Positions 7,520 to 14,733 of a stretch of DNA of 17,528 nucleotides are shown one piece after another; within the stretch, counting starts at the first letter, position 1, and every line of letters starts with the position of its first letter. The stretch is taken from positions 1 to 17,528 of the forward strand of contig NZ_QUCM01000034.1 in NCBI RefSeq assembly GCF_003473545.1, given 5' to 3'. This stretch comes from Clostridium sp. AM22-11AC (lineage in GTDB: Bacteria; Bacillota; Clostridia; Lachnospirales; Lachnospiraceae). The notes beneath the pieces were generated by a model. That model searched no databases and was not told where the DNA came from. It was given only the letters and a program-made list of their open reading frames with translations. Made by a program: the position numbers and the translations under genes.

Positions 7520-8860
7520 GTGAAAACGATCATTCAAAATGGAATTGTAGTGACCATGGACCAGCAGATGCAAGTGTGGGATCATGGTTATGTGATAATA
7601 GATGGAACAAAAATCGTGGAAACAGGGCCGGAGAGTGAACTGGAATTAAAAAAAGCGGCTCTGGCCCGGGTGGGAGAAAACTGGCAGGAAAAGGATGCAC
7701 GCAGAGGCATCATTATGCCGGGAATGGTCAATACCCACAGCCACTTAGGGATGATCCCGTTCAGGGGACTGGGAGATGACTGCAAGGACCGCCTGCGGGT
7801 ATTTCTGCTTCCTATGGAGTCGCAGGCAATGGATGCCGAACTGGCAGCAGCATCTGCCAGATACGGTATCTGTGAACTGCTTCTTTCCGGTGTGACCACA
7901 GTTCTTGATATGTATTATTTTGAAGAAAAAGTAGCACATATCATGGATCAGATGGGAATACGTGGAATTGCGGGGGAGACCGTAATGGAAGATGCTACCT
8001 GTGACGCCTCCTGTGCAGAGGAAGCGCTGGAACGGGGCCGGGACCTGATCCGGGCTTACAGAAACCACCCAAGAGTGAAAGGGGCGCTGACTCCTCATGG
8101 AACCACTACCTGCAGCGGGGAACATATGAAAATGGCTCTGGAAGAAGATCTTAAGGGAAATACGGTATTTACACTCCATACTGCGGAAATGGATTACGAA
8201 ATGACGTATCTGGCAGAAAAATACCAGATGACACCGGTGGAGTATCTGAATTCTTTTGAACTTTTGGGAGCGCATACGCTGACTGCCCACAGTATCCGCC
8301 TGACAGAAGCCGACTGCAGGCTGTTAGCAGAAACGAAAACCAATGTTGCCCACTGTATCGGTTCCAACACCAAGGCAGCCAAAGGAGTAGCGCCGGTGGC
8401 TCTGCTTCGCAGCCTGGGGGTAAATGTAGGTCTGGGCACAGACGGACCAGCCAGCGGAAACACTCTGGATCTGTTTACCCAGATGCGTATGTGTGAAAAT
8501 TTCCACAAAAACACCTTAAAAGACCGAAGTGCTTTTCCTGCAAAAGAGATCGTGAAAATGGCGACAATTGAGGGAGCCAAAGCTTTGGGATTGGGAGATG
8601 TGACCGGTTCCCTGGAACCTGGAAAAGAGGCTGATCTGGTAATCATAGAAACCGACTCCCCCAACATGTTCCCCATATACGACCCCTACTCCACCCTGGT
8701 CTACAGCGCCTTCGCCTCCAATGTACGGGATGTGTATGTAGCCGGAGAATGCCTGGTAGAAGAAAAACGGCTGGTAAAAGAAGATCTGATGGATGTCCGG
8801 ATGGCGTTAAAAGAGAAGATGGAACGGACGAAATTTAAGGAAATGAAGGCTCTGACCTGA
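7520..8860 (+). CDS. Metal-dependent amidohydrolase, MTA/SAH deaminase or ATZ/TRZ-like
   Basis: A 446-aa cytosolic amidohydrolase of the group that includes 5-methylthioadenosine/S-adenosylhomocysteine deaminase, guanine deaminase and chlorohydrolases. Candidate metal and catalytic residues are all visible: His73 and His75 in NTHSHLGM, His193 in TPHG, His220 and Glu223 in LHTAE, His257 in TAHSI and Asp308 in LGTDGPAS. The GTG start at 7520 lies two bases after the preceding stop and about seven bases from a GAGGA, and gives the usual N-terminus MKTIIQNGIVVTMD. It is the last gene of the operon, with a terminator 33 bases beyond it. The segment RVFLLPME after the first metal motif differs from the common WL..IWP.E pattern as I remember it, so the exact substrate should not be taken from the family name. 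Confidence 0.85.
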   Translation: MKTIIQNGIVVTMDQQMQVWDHGYVIIDGTKIVETGPESELELKKAALARVGENWQEKDARRGIIMPGMVNTHSHLGMIPFRGLGDDCKDRLRVFLLPMESQAMDAELAAASARYGICELLLSGVTTVLDMYYFEEKVAHIMDQMGIRGIAGETVMEDATCDASCAEEALERGRDLIRAYRNHPRVKGALTPHGTTTCSGEHMKMALEEDLKGNTVFTLHTAEMDYEMTYLAEKYQMTPVEYLNSFELLGAHTLTAHSIRLTEADCRLLAETKTNVAHCIGSNTKAAKGVAPVALLRSLGVNVGLGTDGPASGNTLDLFTQMRMCENFHKNTLKDRSAFPAKEIVKMATIEGAKALGLGDVTGSLEPGKEADLVIIETDSPNMFPIYDPYSTLVYSAFASNVRDVYVAGECLVEEKRLVKEDLMDVRMALKEKMERTKFKEMKALT

Positions 8861-8892
8861 TGGGTTGGAGTCTTTTTCTATGATAGAATAGC

Positions 8893-8919
8893 AAAAAGCC
8901 GCCTGTTTTGGCGGCTTTT
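8893..8919. terminator. Bidirectional intrinsic terminator between convergent genes
   Basis: GCCGCC (8898-8903) pairs with GGCGGC (8910-8915) around a six-base loop. The stem is preceded by five A and followed by four T, so it works on both strands. It closes the plus-strand deaminase operon and the minus-strand YczE-like gene, whose stop codon lies 20 bases beyond it. Confidence 0.9.
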
Positions 8920-8938
8920 AGTATGTTTATGGTTGTAT

Positions 8939-9592
8939 TTACTTACTTAATACGGATACAAATTCCACTTTTTTATCAATCGCATCCCCGATTACACCAA
9001 TGGTCTTTCCCATGGTAAAGGCTGCTGCTACTGTACCAATTCCAAGGCCGGAGATATGTCCAAGGCAGAGGAAGGTCATGCAGGCGGTAACAAAAAGACA
9101 GGTTACGTCAAAGGTGATCTTGACTTTGGAATAAGGCTTTTTAATAATCTCGGAGAGATCTCTTGGGAACAGGTCGGTTGGGATGACCGGGAGTTTGCAG
9201 CGGTTGGAAAGGGCGATACCGAAGCAGAGGATCAGATAGCTTGCCACAAAGTAGAACACCCGAAGGGGAATGGTAAGTGGCAGTGTGTTGATCCAGATCT
9301 CATGAATATCTACCATTTTTCCAAAGGCAAAACCGGCTACGAAACTAAATAGGTAGCTGGGAACAAAGCGTTTTTTTAAGATCATCAGGCTTAAAACAAG
9401 AAGTCCCTGGAAAATATAGGTCCAGGTGCCAAGGGTCAAAGTCGGAAATACAAGGGAAAATGCGTAGGGGACGCTGGAAATAGCGGAAATGCCGGAGCCG
9501 GAGCGCAGCATTAAAACAACGCCCATGCTGTTGATGAGGATAACGATCAGCAGGGCAAGTTCTCCGCGGAGGGTGACTTTTTTCTGATTCAT
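8939..9592 (-). CDS. YczE/YyaS/YitT family membrane protein (DUF6198-like)
   Basis: A 217-aa polytopic membrane protein of the YczE/YitT group found widely in Firmicutes, of unknown function. It starts with a basic segment MNQKKVTLRGEL, followed by hydrophobic spans at about residues 12-32, 45-68, 72-92, 104-125 and 158-200. The family-like cytoplasmic segment LPVIPTDLFPRDLSEIIKK sits between the fourth and fifth spans. I start at 9592 because the longer frame from 9736 would add 48 residues with no family-like features and would run through the inverted repeat and an upstream terminator. Only a weak GAGAG binding site precedes the ATG. It appears to be a single-gene transcript. Confidence 0.82.
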   Translation of the reverse strand: MNQKKVTLRGELALLIVILINSMGVVLMLRSGSGISAISSVPYAFSLVFPTLTLGTWTYIFQGLLVLSLMILKKRFVPSYLFSFVAGFAFGKMVDIHEIWINTLPLTIPLRVFYFVASYLILCFGIALSNRCKLPVIPTDLFPRDLSEIIKKPYSKVKITFDVTCLFVTACMTFLCLGHISGLGIGTVAAAFTMGKTIGVIGDAIDKKVEFVSVLSK

Positions 9593-9650
9593 AATGATTA
9601 CTCTCTTTTCTTTTTGTAAATTGATGAAAGTTAAAAAATATGTACATTCA

Positions 9651-9689
9651 CAAAGTTTGTTTGCCATTTTTATAACAGAACAAACTTTG
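9651..9689. promoter_or_regulatory. Paired CAAA(G/C)TTTG inverted repeat upstream of the YczE-like gene
   Basis: CAAAGTTTGTT (9651-9661) and AACAAACTTTG (9679-9689) form a perfect 11-bp inverted repeat with a 17-bp spacer. Each arm also holds an almost self-palindromic nonamer CAAA(G/C)TTTG, with the two nonamers starting 30 bp apart (about three turns). It lies 59-97 bp upstream of the minus-strand start at 9592, where an operator would sit. A role for a dimeric repressor is inference; I see no well-spaced promoter elements to confirm it. Confidence 0.55.
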
Positions 9690-9692
9690 AAA

Positions 9693-9740
9693 ACACATAA
9701 AAGGGGGATGCAGCGAAACATTTTATTTTGCAACATCCCC
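9693..9740 (-). terminator. Probable intrinsic terminator of the GltD-like gene
   Basis: Read on the minus strand, GGGGATG (9734-9740) pairs with CATCCCC (9704-9710) across an imperfect AT-rich loop of 23 bases. It is followed by C, then TTTTATGTGTTTT. It lies about 50 bases past the stop codon of the oxidoreductase gene and upstream of the YczE-like gene, separating the two transcripts. The long loop makes it a moderate rather than strong call. Confidence 0.5.
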
Positions 9741-9788
9741 GATTATACTCTTGGTTTATAAGATTTTCAAGAAAATTGTGTTACAGTC

Positions 9789-11021
9789 TTATTCCCCATC
9801 TTTCAGACTCTGCATATACTGGTGCATAGACTCGGCAACTATTTTACTGTGAGCAACTGCCTCAACCACAGTACGTGCGCCGTTCACAACATCACCGGAA
9901 GCAAAAATACCCGGGCGGGTGGTATGTCCGGTCTCATCGGCTACCAACAGGCCTCTTTTATCTGCAGCCAGACCCTGTGTTGTGTTGACGATCCGGTTCT
10001 GCGGTCCCTGGCTGATAGAAATAATCACGCTGTCAGCCGGGAAGAAATGAGTGGAGTCCGGAACGTCAGTAAAGGTGCCGTCTTCATTTTCAATCACATC
10101 TTTAAAGATAACACCGTCATCTTTGATCTCCACAGGAGCCATATTGTACTCAAACTGAACGCCCTCTAACTGAGCATAACTGAACTCATGCTTGCTTGCA
10201 GCCACCTGTTTTGTGATAGAGAAGCAGGTCAGCTCCTGAACACCCTTGCGTATGGCAGTTCTTGCAACGTCCATAGCTGCGTTTCCGGCACCGATGACAA
10301 TGACACGTTTTCCTAACTGGTAGCTGTCCGGATTGTTTAGATAATTAATGCCGAAGTGAACATTTCCCAGAGTTTCCCCTTTAATATGAAGGGCGTTTGG
10401 CTTCCACACGCCGGTTCCTACGAAAATGGCCTTATAGCCGTCACGGAACAGGTCATCAATACCGATGGCGCCGCCGATATGTGTATTCGGACGGAATTTA
10501 ATGCCTTTTAAGTCTAAGTGGCGGTATTTAAAATCATCCAGGACAGATTTTGGCAGACGGAATTCCGGGATACCGTAACGAAGGACACCGCCAACTTTAT
10601 CTTTTCCTTCAAAAATAGTAACATCATAGCCATATCTTGCAAGGATAACAGCAATGGTAAGGCCGGCAGGACCGGAACCGATGATAGCAGCCCGCATACA
10701 ATTGGAAGGAGCAGGTCCCTGGGTCATTTTATTGGCATAAGTTGTGGAAATATAGCTTTCAATGGTAGAAAAATGGACCGGAGCACCCTTACGTCCGAGA
10801 ACGCAGTGGCCTTCGCACTGGTTTTCATGGTTGCATACAAGACTGCATACAGTAGTCAGCGGATTATTTTCAAAAAGCATTTTACCTGCTTCATCTAATT
10901 TATTTGCCTTTAAAAGTTTGATCACTTCCGGGATGGGAGTGCTGATAGGACACCCTTTCTGACACTGGGGAACCTTACATCCCAGACAACGGTTTGCTTC
11001 ATCCATAACATGTAATGCCAT
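9789..11021 (-). CDS. Orphan GltD-like Fe-S/FAD NAD(P) oxidoreductase
   Basis: A 410-aa flavoprotein of the glutamate synthase small-subunit/NfnB-like group, somewhat shorter than typical GltD. Two cysteine clusters in the N-terminal domain, Cys12, 15, 20 and 24 and Cys59, 63, 69 and 73, would hold two 4Fe-4S clusters. The FAD-binding GxGxxG is IGSGPAG at 114-120, the NAD(P) site is IGAGNAAMD at 243-251, and the FAD-contacting ASGD is at 374-377. The ATG at 11021 follows GGAGGT by seven bases. No glutamate synthase large subunit or NfnA-like partner is adjacent, so it is probably not a dedicated GOGAT subunit. It may pass electrons between NAD(P)H and an unknown Fe-S or flavin partner. It is divergent from the secreted DUF1266 gene. 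Confidence 0.88.
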   Translation of the reverse strand: MALHVMDEANRCLGCKVPQCQKGCPISTPIPEVIKLLKANKLDEAGKMLFENNPLTTVCSLVCNHENQCEGHCVLGRKGAPVHFSTIESYISTTYANKMTQGPAPSNCMRAAIIGSGPAGLTIAVILARYGYDVTIFEGKDKVGGVLRYGIPEFRLPKSVLDDFKYRHLDLKGIKFRPNTHIGGAIGIDDLFRDGYKAIFVGTGVWKPNALHIKGETLGNVHFGINYLNNPDSYQLGKRVIVIGAGNAAMDVARTAIRKGVQELTCFSITKQVAASKHEFSYAQLEGVQFEYNMAPVEIKDDGVIFKDVIENEDGTFTDVPDSTHFFPADSVIISISQGPQNRIVNTTQGLAADKRGLLVADETGHTTRPGIFASGDVVNGARTVVEAVAHSKIVAESMHQYMQSLKDGE

Positions 11022-11138
11022 TTACAAAACCTCCATACTCATCATAAATCTTAGTTCATACATTTTTCTGGACCCATTCTATCACAGATTACTTTTTGTG
11101 ACCAGTGTCTAAAACAATGTATTTAATTCTATAACGAA

Positions 11139-11182
11139 TGATAAAAAATGCACAAAAATGTGATAAAAAATGCACAAAGATA
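11139..11182. repeat. 22-bp tandem direct repeat in a divergent intergenic region
   Basis: TGATAAAAAATGCACAAA is repeated exactly at 11139-11156 and 11161-11178. The whole 22-base units (11139-11160 and 11161-11182) match at 20 of 22 positions. They sit about 47 bp upstream of the -35 box of the secreted DUF1266 gene and roughly 120-160 bp upstream of the GltD-like start, a position suited to an activator binding two turns apart on one DNA face. The remainder of the 270-base gap (11022-11291) holds no gene that I can support. Confidence 0.7.
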
Positions 11183-11228
11183 AGTTGCAAAAGGAAAGAA
11201 TGAAAGAATTTCGTCAGAAATGTGTAAG

Positions 11229-11257
11229 TTGGAAAATGGAAAGGCCTGTGTTATACT
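11229..11257 (+). promoter_or_regulatory. Promoter of the secreted DUF1266 gene
   Basis: TTGGAA (11229-11234) and TATACT (11252-11257) are 17 bp apart, a good sigma-A type pair. The ATG at 11292 lies 35 bases past the -10 box and has AGAGGAAG in front of it. The pair also makes an earlier in-frame ATG at 11220 an impossible start for transcripts from this promoter. Confidence 0.7.
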
Positions 11258-11291
11258 ATGTTTGAGGAGATACAACGAGAGGAAGATCGTT

Positions 11292-12191
11292 ATGGATAAA
11301 AAATTTTTAAGACACATAAGCAGCATGATGCTTCTTGTCTGTACGCTGGCAGCAGTCAGTCCTGTGACTGCTTTTGCCGGATGGCAGAAAGAAGGCGATA
11401 CTTACGCTTATTACGAAGACGATGGGACCAGAGTGGAAAATGCTTTCCGCAAATCAGGAAACCAGTGGTTCTATCTGGATGAAAATGGCCATCTTTTAAA
11501 GAACTGTGAACGTGAGATCGATGGAAAGATCTACGTTTTCAATGAAAGAGGTGCAGTGGTTCCTTCCGCTACCAGAAAAGCAGGAAGCAGTGAAAGTTCT
11601 GAGTCTGATTTTTCTGCCATCAGCAGCAGACAGCAGTATCTGAACAAAACAGCAAATCCTTATATGAACAATAAGACCGTTCAGTGGATCAATGCTACCT
11701 ATGCCATTCTTACAAAGCACAATGGCGGAAATATCCGTGCTTTTGGCGGAAGCCTTAAGGTGGACGGAAAAGAGGAAAACGGCGCGGAGATCGACAAGAC
11801 TACCAGAGATCAGACCCGCAAGATGTTAAAACAGAGCTGGGGTGTTACTGACAGGGCTTCTGCAGATGAGGCCTTAAATGAACTCTTGGAGTCAGCAAAG
11901 GAAAGCGGTTCTGCCTGGGATTACAGCAGGGCAGAGTCTAATCTGGGATTTTATTATCTGGCAGATTATTACACAGAAAAAGAGGCTTTAGATAAGGCAC
12001 TGGAAATTGCAAAGGAGATCCAGAGTACCTTTGGATCCTGGGACTCTTTTGTACAGAGCTATCTGGAAGGTTATGAAGCAGGTTCCGGTGATACTTCCGG
12101 TGACAGGGAAGAAATCTACGAAAACCTGAAGGCATGCCAGTGGAATCCGTATTCCGTGAGCTGGAATACAAAATTAAAAAAGAATTGGTAG
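11292..12191 (+). CDS. Secreted protein with choline-binding-type repeats and DUF1266 domain
   Basis: A 299-aa exported protein. Residues 1-29 form a signal peptide (basic MDKKFLRH, hydrophobic core, probable cleavage after AFA). Residues 30-90 carry about two to three aromatic/glycine wall-binding repeats of the CW_binding_1 type (GWQKEGDTYAYYEDDGT, NQWFYLDENGH, GKIYVFNERG), which in relatives hold proteins to the cell surface. After a Ser-rich linker, residues 175-275 match the pattern I know for DUF1266: SWGVTDR, then SAWDYSR, YYTEKEAL and GSWDSFVQSYLEG. DUF1266 has no known activity. The ATG at 11292 is chosen from the signal peptide, the ribosome binding site and the promoter. It ends nine bases before the Gfo/Idh/MocA gene, so the two are probably co-transcribed. 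Confidence 0.8.
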   Translation: MDKKFLRHISSMMLLVCTLAAVSPVTAFAGWQKEGDTYAYYEDDGTRVENAFRKSGNQWFYLDENGHLLKNCEREIDGKIYVFNERGAVVPSATRKAGSSESSESDFSAISSRQQYLNKTANPYMNNKTVQWINATYAILTKHNGGNIRAFGGSLKVDGKEENGAEIDKTTRDQTRKMLKQSWGVTDRASADEALNELLESAKESGSAWDYSRAESNLGFYYLADYYTEKEALDKALEIAKEIQSTFGSWDSFVQSYLEGYEAGSGDTSGDREEIYENLKACQWNPYSVSWNTKLKKNW

Positions 12192-12200
12192 GTATAGCTT

Positions 12201-13184
12201 ATGAAATGGGGAATTTTGGCAACAGGAACCATTGCAGAGAAATTTGCAGATACAGTAAACCATATGGAGCAGGAAGATGAGACTTTGATCGCCTGTGCTT
12301 CCCGCAATTTAGAGCATGGAAAAGCATTTGCTTCCAAATACGGGATCCCGAAGGTTTACGGAAGTTATGCACAGATGATGACAGACAGCGAAGTAGATGC
12401 GGTTTATATTGCAACGCCAAACAGTTTCCATTATGAAAATTGCCGTATGTGCCTGGAAGCAGGAAAACATGTACTTTGCGAAAAGCCATTTACCCTTTGC
12501 GTGGATCAGGCAGAAGAACTGTATGAGCTGGCAGAGGAAAAAGGCCTGTTTATTATGGAAGCTTTCTGGATCCGGTTTTTGCCGGCATATGATAAACTGC
12601 GGGCCATGTTAAGAGATGGCGTGATCGGAGAGGTAAAGCGGATCACTTCCCAGTTTGGATTTACAGTGGAAGGCGCCAGAAGAGAACGCAAGTTTAAGTC
12701 TGAATTAGGCGGCGGAGCGTTATTAGACATTGGTATCTACAATCTTGGATTTTTTCATATGATCACAGAAGCTGCGCCGGAAGGATTTCAGTCAGAAGTA
12801 CATATGACAGAATATGGTACCGATGATTACAGCGAAGTAGAACTGGAATATCCGGGAGGCTGCAGCGCTCATTGCATCCAGGCGATCGGAAAGAAATTAG
12901 AACGCCACGCAAAGATCGAAGGAACAAAAGGCGATATCCTGATGGATGATTTCCAGCATCTGCAGGAATTTACCGTTCAGTTAAAAGATGGATCCTCTTA
13001 TCTTGTAAAAGAGCCGTTTAAGGTAAATGGTTTTGAATATGAGATCGTAGAGACAAGCCGCTGTGTCAGCTGTGGTTTAAATACCAGTGACCGTTATACA
13101 AAAGAAGATTGCCTGACGATCCTGCGGTTAATGGATGATATCAGGGAGTCATGGGATATGACCTTTGAAGGTGAAGAAAAATAA
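12201..13184 (+). CDS. Gfo/Idh/MocA family NAD(P)-dependent oxidoreductase
   Basis: A 327-aa cytosolic oxidoreductase that probably oxidises or reduces a sugar, polyol or diol with NAD(P). The N-terminal Rossmann fold begins at residue 4 with GILATGTIA. CEKP at 93-96 carries the family catalytic lysine (Lys95). The central segment MEAFWIRFLPAY (119-130) and GGGALLDIGIYNLGF (about 174-188) are those of the dihydrodiol dehydrogenase-like branch, where the usual family His-containing motif is altered. It starts ATG at 12201 with only a weak GGTAGGT binding site, nine bases after the DUF1266 gene, suggesting translational coupling. An intrinsic terminator follows. The substrate cannot be inferred from the unrelated neighbour. 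Confidence 0.88.
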   Translation: MKWGILATGTIAEKFADTVNHMEQEDETLIACASRNLEHGKAFASKYGIPKVYGSYAQMMTDSEVDAVYIATPNSFHYENCRMCLEAGKHVLCEKPFTLCVDQAEELYELAEEKGLFIMEAFWIRFLPAYDKLRAMLRDGVIGEVKRITSQFGFTVEGARRERKFKSELGGGALLDIGIYNLGFFHMITEAAPEGFQSEVHMTEYGTDDYSEVELEYPGGCSAHCIQAIGKKLERHAKIEGTKGDILMDDFQHLQEFTVQLKDGSSYLVKEPFKVNGFEYEIVETSRCVSCGLNTSDRYTKEDCLTILRLMDDIRESWDMTFEGEEK

Positions 13185-13205
13185 AATAGAGAAGGTTAGT
13201 TTTAA

Positions 13206-13239
13206 GGCGGGATTTCAGAGACGGGATCCCGTCTTTTTT
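13206..13239 (+). terminator. Intrinsic terminator after the Gfo/Idh/MocA gene
   Basis: GGCGGGAT (13206-13213) pairs with ATCCCGTC (13226-13233), with one G-T wobble and a 12-base loop, and is followed by six T. A shorter alternative is the perfect palindrome GACGGGATCCCGTC (13220-13233). It ends the transcript shared by the DUF1266 and oxidoreductase genes. Confidence 0.85.
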
Positions 13240-13242
13240 GTA

Positions 13243-13267
13243 TTTTCCAGAATTATTTTCTGGAAAA
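13243..13267. repeat. 8-bp perfect hairpin between terminator and accessory island
   Basis: TTTTCCAG (13243-13250) and CTGGAAAA (13260-13267) form a perfect inverted repeat with a nine-base AT loop. It directly follows the terminator tract and is not itself followed by T on the plus strand. It could be an operator or a boundary feature of the accessory region; no role is established. No clear promoter for the next gene is visible in the stretch up to 13331. Confidence 0.5.
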
Positions 13268-13331
13268 ACAAAAGGAGTCATGTGGTGTACAATATAAGGC
13301 AAAGAAGAGATCAGTAAAGGGGATGAAAAAA

Positions 13332-14189
13332 ATGACAATTTTTGAGTATTTATATGGGGACGTATATTATACAGATGAATATGGAAACGCTTATTTTGAT
13401 TCCTGTGTGGATATTGATTATGAATTAGATGAAATACCGGAAATTGTAAATTTAGGGGATCATACCTATTTCATGGCGAAGGAGGATTTAGATCTCTATA
13501 ACCAGTATGATATTAAGGTGGATGGGGTTAGTGAGGATGATCTGAGGTTCTTACATTATACCAGAAGACCCTATTACCAGATGCGGGGACGTTCCGTTTC
13601 CAGAGAGCAGGCATTTGATATCATCCGACGGACGGACAATTTCTTTAACTGGGACATGGAAACAATAGGAAATCGCAAAGAGTTTGTACGTTGCATTAAT
13701 TTTGATAACTGGCTCATTATGAAAAATCATTATCCCAAAGGATACGGCTGGATCCACGCTGATGGCACAGTCGGGGCCAATGCGATCACTCAGAAGTGGC
13801 CGACGATGATAGAGCTTGTAACAGAATGGTTTTACAAGTTAAAATCATTTCCTTATCTGGACCTTGTCATCGGGATTACAAATTGGGATGAGATCTCCTG
13901 GGATGAAGACGACACCTTTGAAAAAGCAATCCAGATGGGGATTTATGTACATGATAAGTGCATTGAGCTCTTAAACAAGCAGAATGCCTGGGCGAAGTAC
14001 CAAGAATACGATGAGAAATACGGTGCAGATCCGGAACGATTTGAAACGGATTACTATCAGAAAAATGGGATCGTTCAGGTAGATGAAGCCTATTTGAGAA
14101 AGTGCATTGAGTCTTATGGTTTGGATCCGGATGAGGAATTGAGTAAGGTTCGGCCTTATATATGGAAGGGAGAAGAGAGTTCAAAGTAG
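13332..14189 (+). CDS. Uncharacterised 285-aa acidic protein
   Basis: I do not recognise a named domain. The protein is soluble and acidic, with no signal peptide or membrane span, and is rich in Tyr, Trp and Asp. A central block, residues about 78-110, looks like a conserved core (YYQMRGRSVSREQAF, then IIRRTDNFF), and a second lies near residue 140 (GWIHADGTVGANAITQKWPT). The last 60 residues are charged and probably helical. I start at the second ATG (13332) because AAAGGGG ends at 13322, touching the first ATG at 13323 but nine bases from the second. It heads a run of same-strand genes of unknown function, with a 36-base gap to the next. Such proteins are often found among immunity-like or phage-cargo genes in Lachnospiraceae, but this is a contextual inference only. 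Confidence 0.75.
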   Translation: MTIFEYLYGDVYYTDEYGNAYFDSCVDIDYELDEIPEIVNLGDHTYFMAKEDLDLYNQYDIKVDGVSEDDLRFLHYTRRPYYQMRGRSVSREQAFDIIRRTDNFFNWDMETIGNRKEFVRCINFDNWLIMKNHYPKGYGWIHADGTVGANAITQKWPTMIELVTEWFYKLKSFPYLDLVIGITNWDEISWDEDDTFEKAIQMGIYVHDKCIELLNKQNAWAKYQEYDEKYGADPERFETDYYQKNGIVQVDEAYLRKCIESYGLDPDEELSKVRPYIWKGEESSK

Positions 14190-14225
14190 GTTTTGGGGAT
14201 ATATGTAGAAAGGACGGAAGAAATA

Positions 14226-14705
14226 ATGGAAGAAAACAAAATGATCTACAAAAATGAAGATGGCAATTATCACATCAGGATCTTAATGTTACAGGAGCAG
14301 TGCAAACAATTAAAGTTAGCATATCCCCTGGAAGTGGATGTATGTGTGTGTGAAGCAGAACGAAGTAAAGAGTGGGAGGAAAGTATCCGGGAAAAAATCG
14401 AAGATGCGTTATATGAGATGGTCGCTCCTGTGGATGAGGATGATTTCTATTCGGATGTATACAGAGCATGGTTTGAGGAAATTGCGTGGAACTGGGAGCT
14501 GGAAAAAGAAGGGTTCCTGCCGGAAGAAAAGGATCCTTTCTCTGAAATGAATATGGATAGGACTTTATTGGCCTATCGCCGTTTGTGTGCCTGCCTGACT
14601 ATAGTGGGAAAACAAAAGGAAATAGAGCGTGTTTTTAATGACGGGGCATATGCGGAAGAACTTTTTGAACGATTTGGTATTCAGGACTCGCCTTATCGGC
14701 TTTGA
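14226..14705 (+). CDS. Uncharacterised 159-aa acidic protein
   Basis: A small soluble protein with strong acidic bias (many Glu and Asp, for example VDEDDFYSD and EKEGFLPEEKDPF). It has no signal peptide or membrane span and no family I can name. The N-terminal part has two short strands (IYKNEDGNYHIRI, LEVDVCVCE), while the rest reads as helices. Four Cys are spread without a metal-binding pattern. I choose the ATG at 14226 with GGAAG just upstream; a TTG frame start at 14193 lacks a binding site. It follows the 285-aa gene by 36 bases and precedes the NxGxx-repeat gene by 28, so the three are probably one transcript. Size, acidity and clustering resemble immunity proteins or antirestriction-type mimics, but nothing in the sequence proves either. 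Confidence 0.7.
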   Translation: MEENKMIYKNEDGNYHIRILMLQEQCKQLKLAYPLEVDVCVCEAERSKEWEESIREKIEDALYEMVAPVDEDDFYSDVYRAWFEEIAWNWELEKEGFLPEEKDPFSEMNMDRTLLAYRRLCACLTIVGKQKEIERVFNDGAYAEELFERFGIQDSPYRL

Positions 14706-14733
14706 ATATCATTTGGACAGTAAGAGGGAGCTA

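Noticed and set aside
7745..8676. Two long minus-strand open frames (7745-8290 and 8194-8676)
   Set aside because: Both are shadows of the second amidohydrolase gene, whose metal-binding motifs prove the plus-strand frame.
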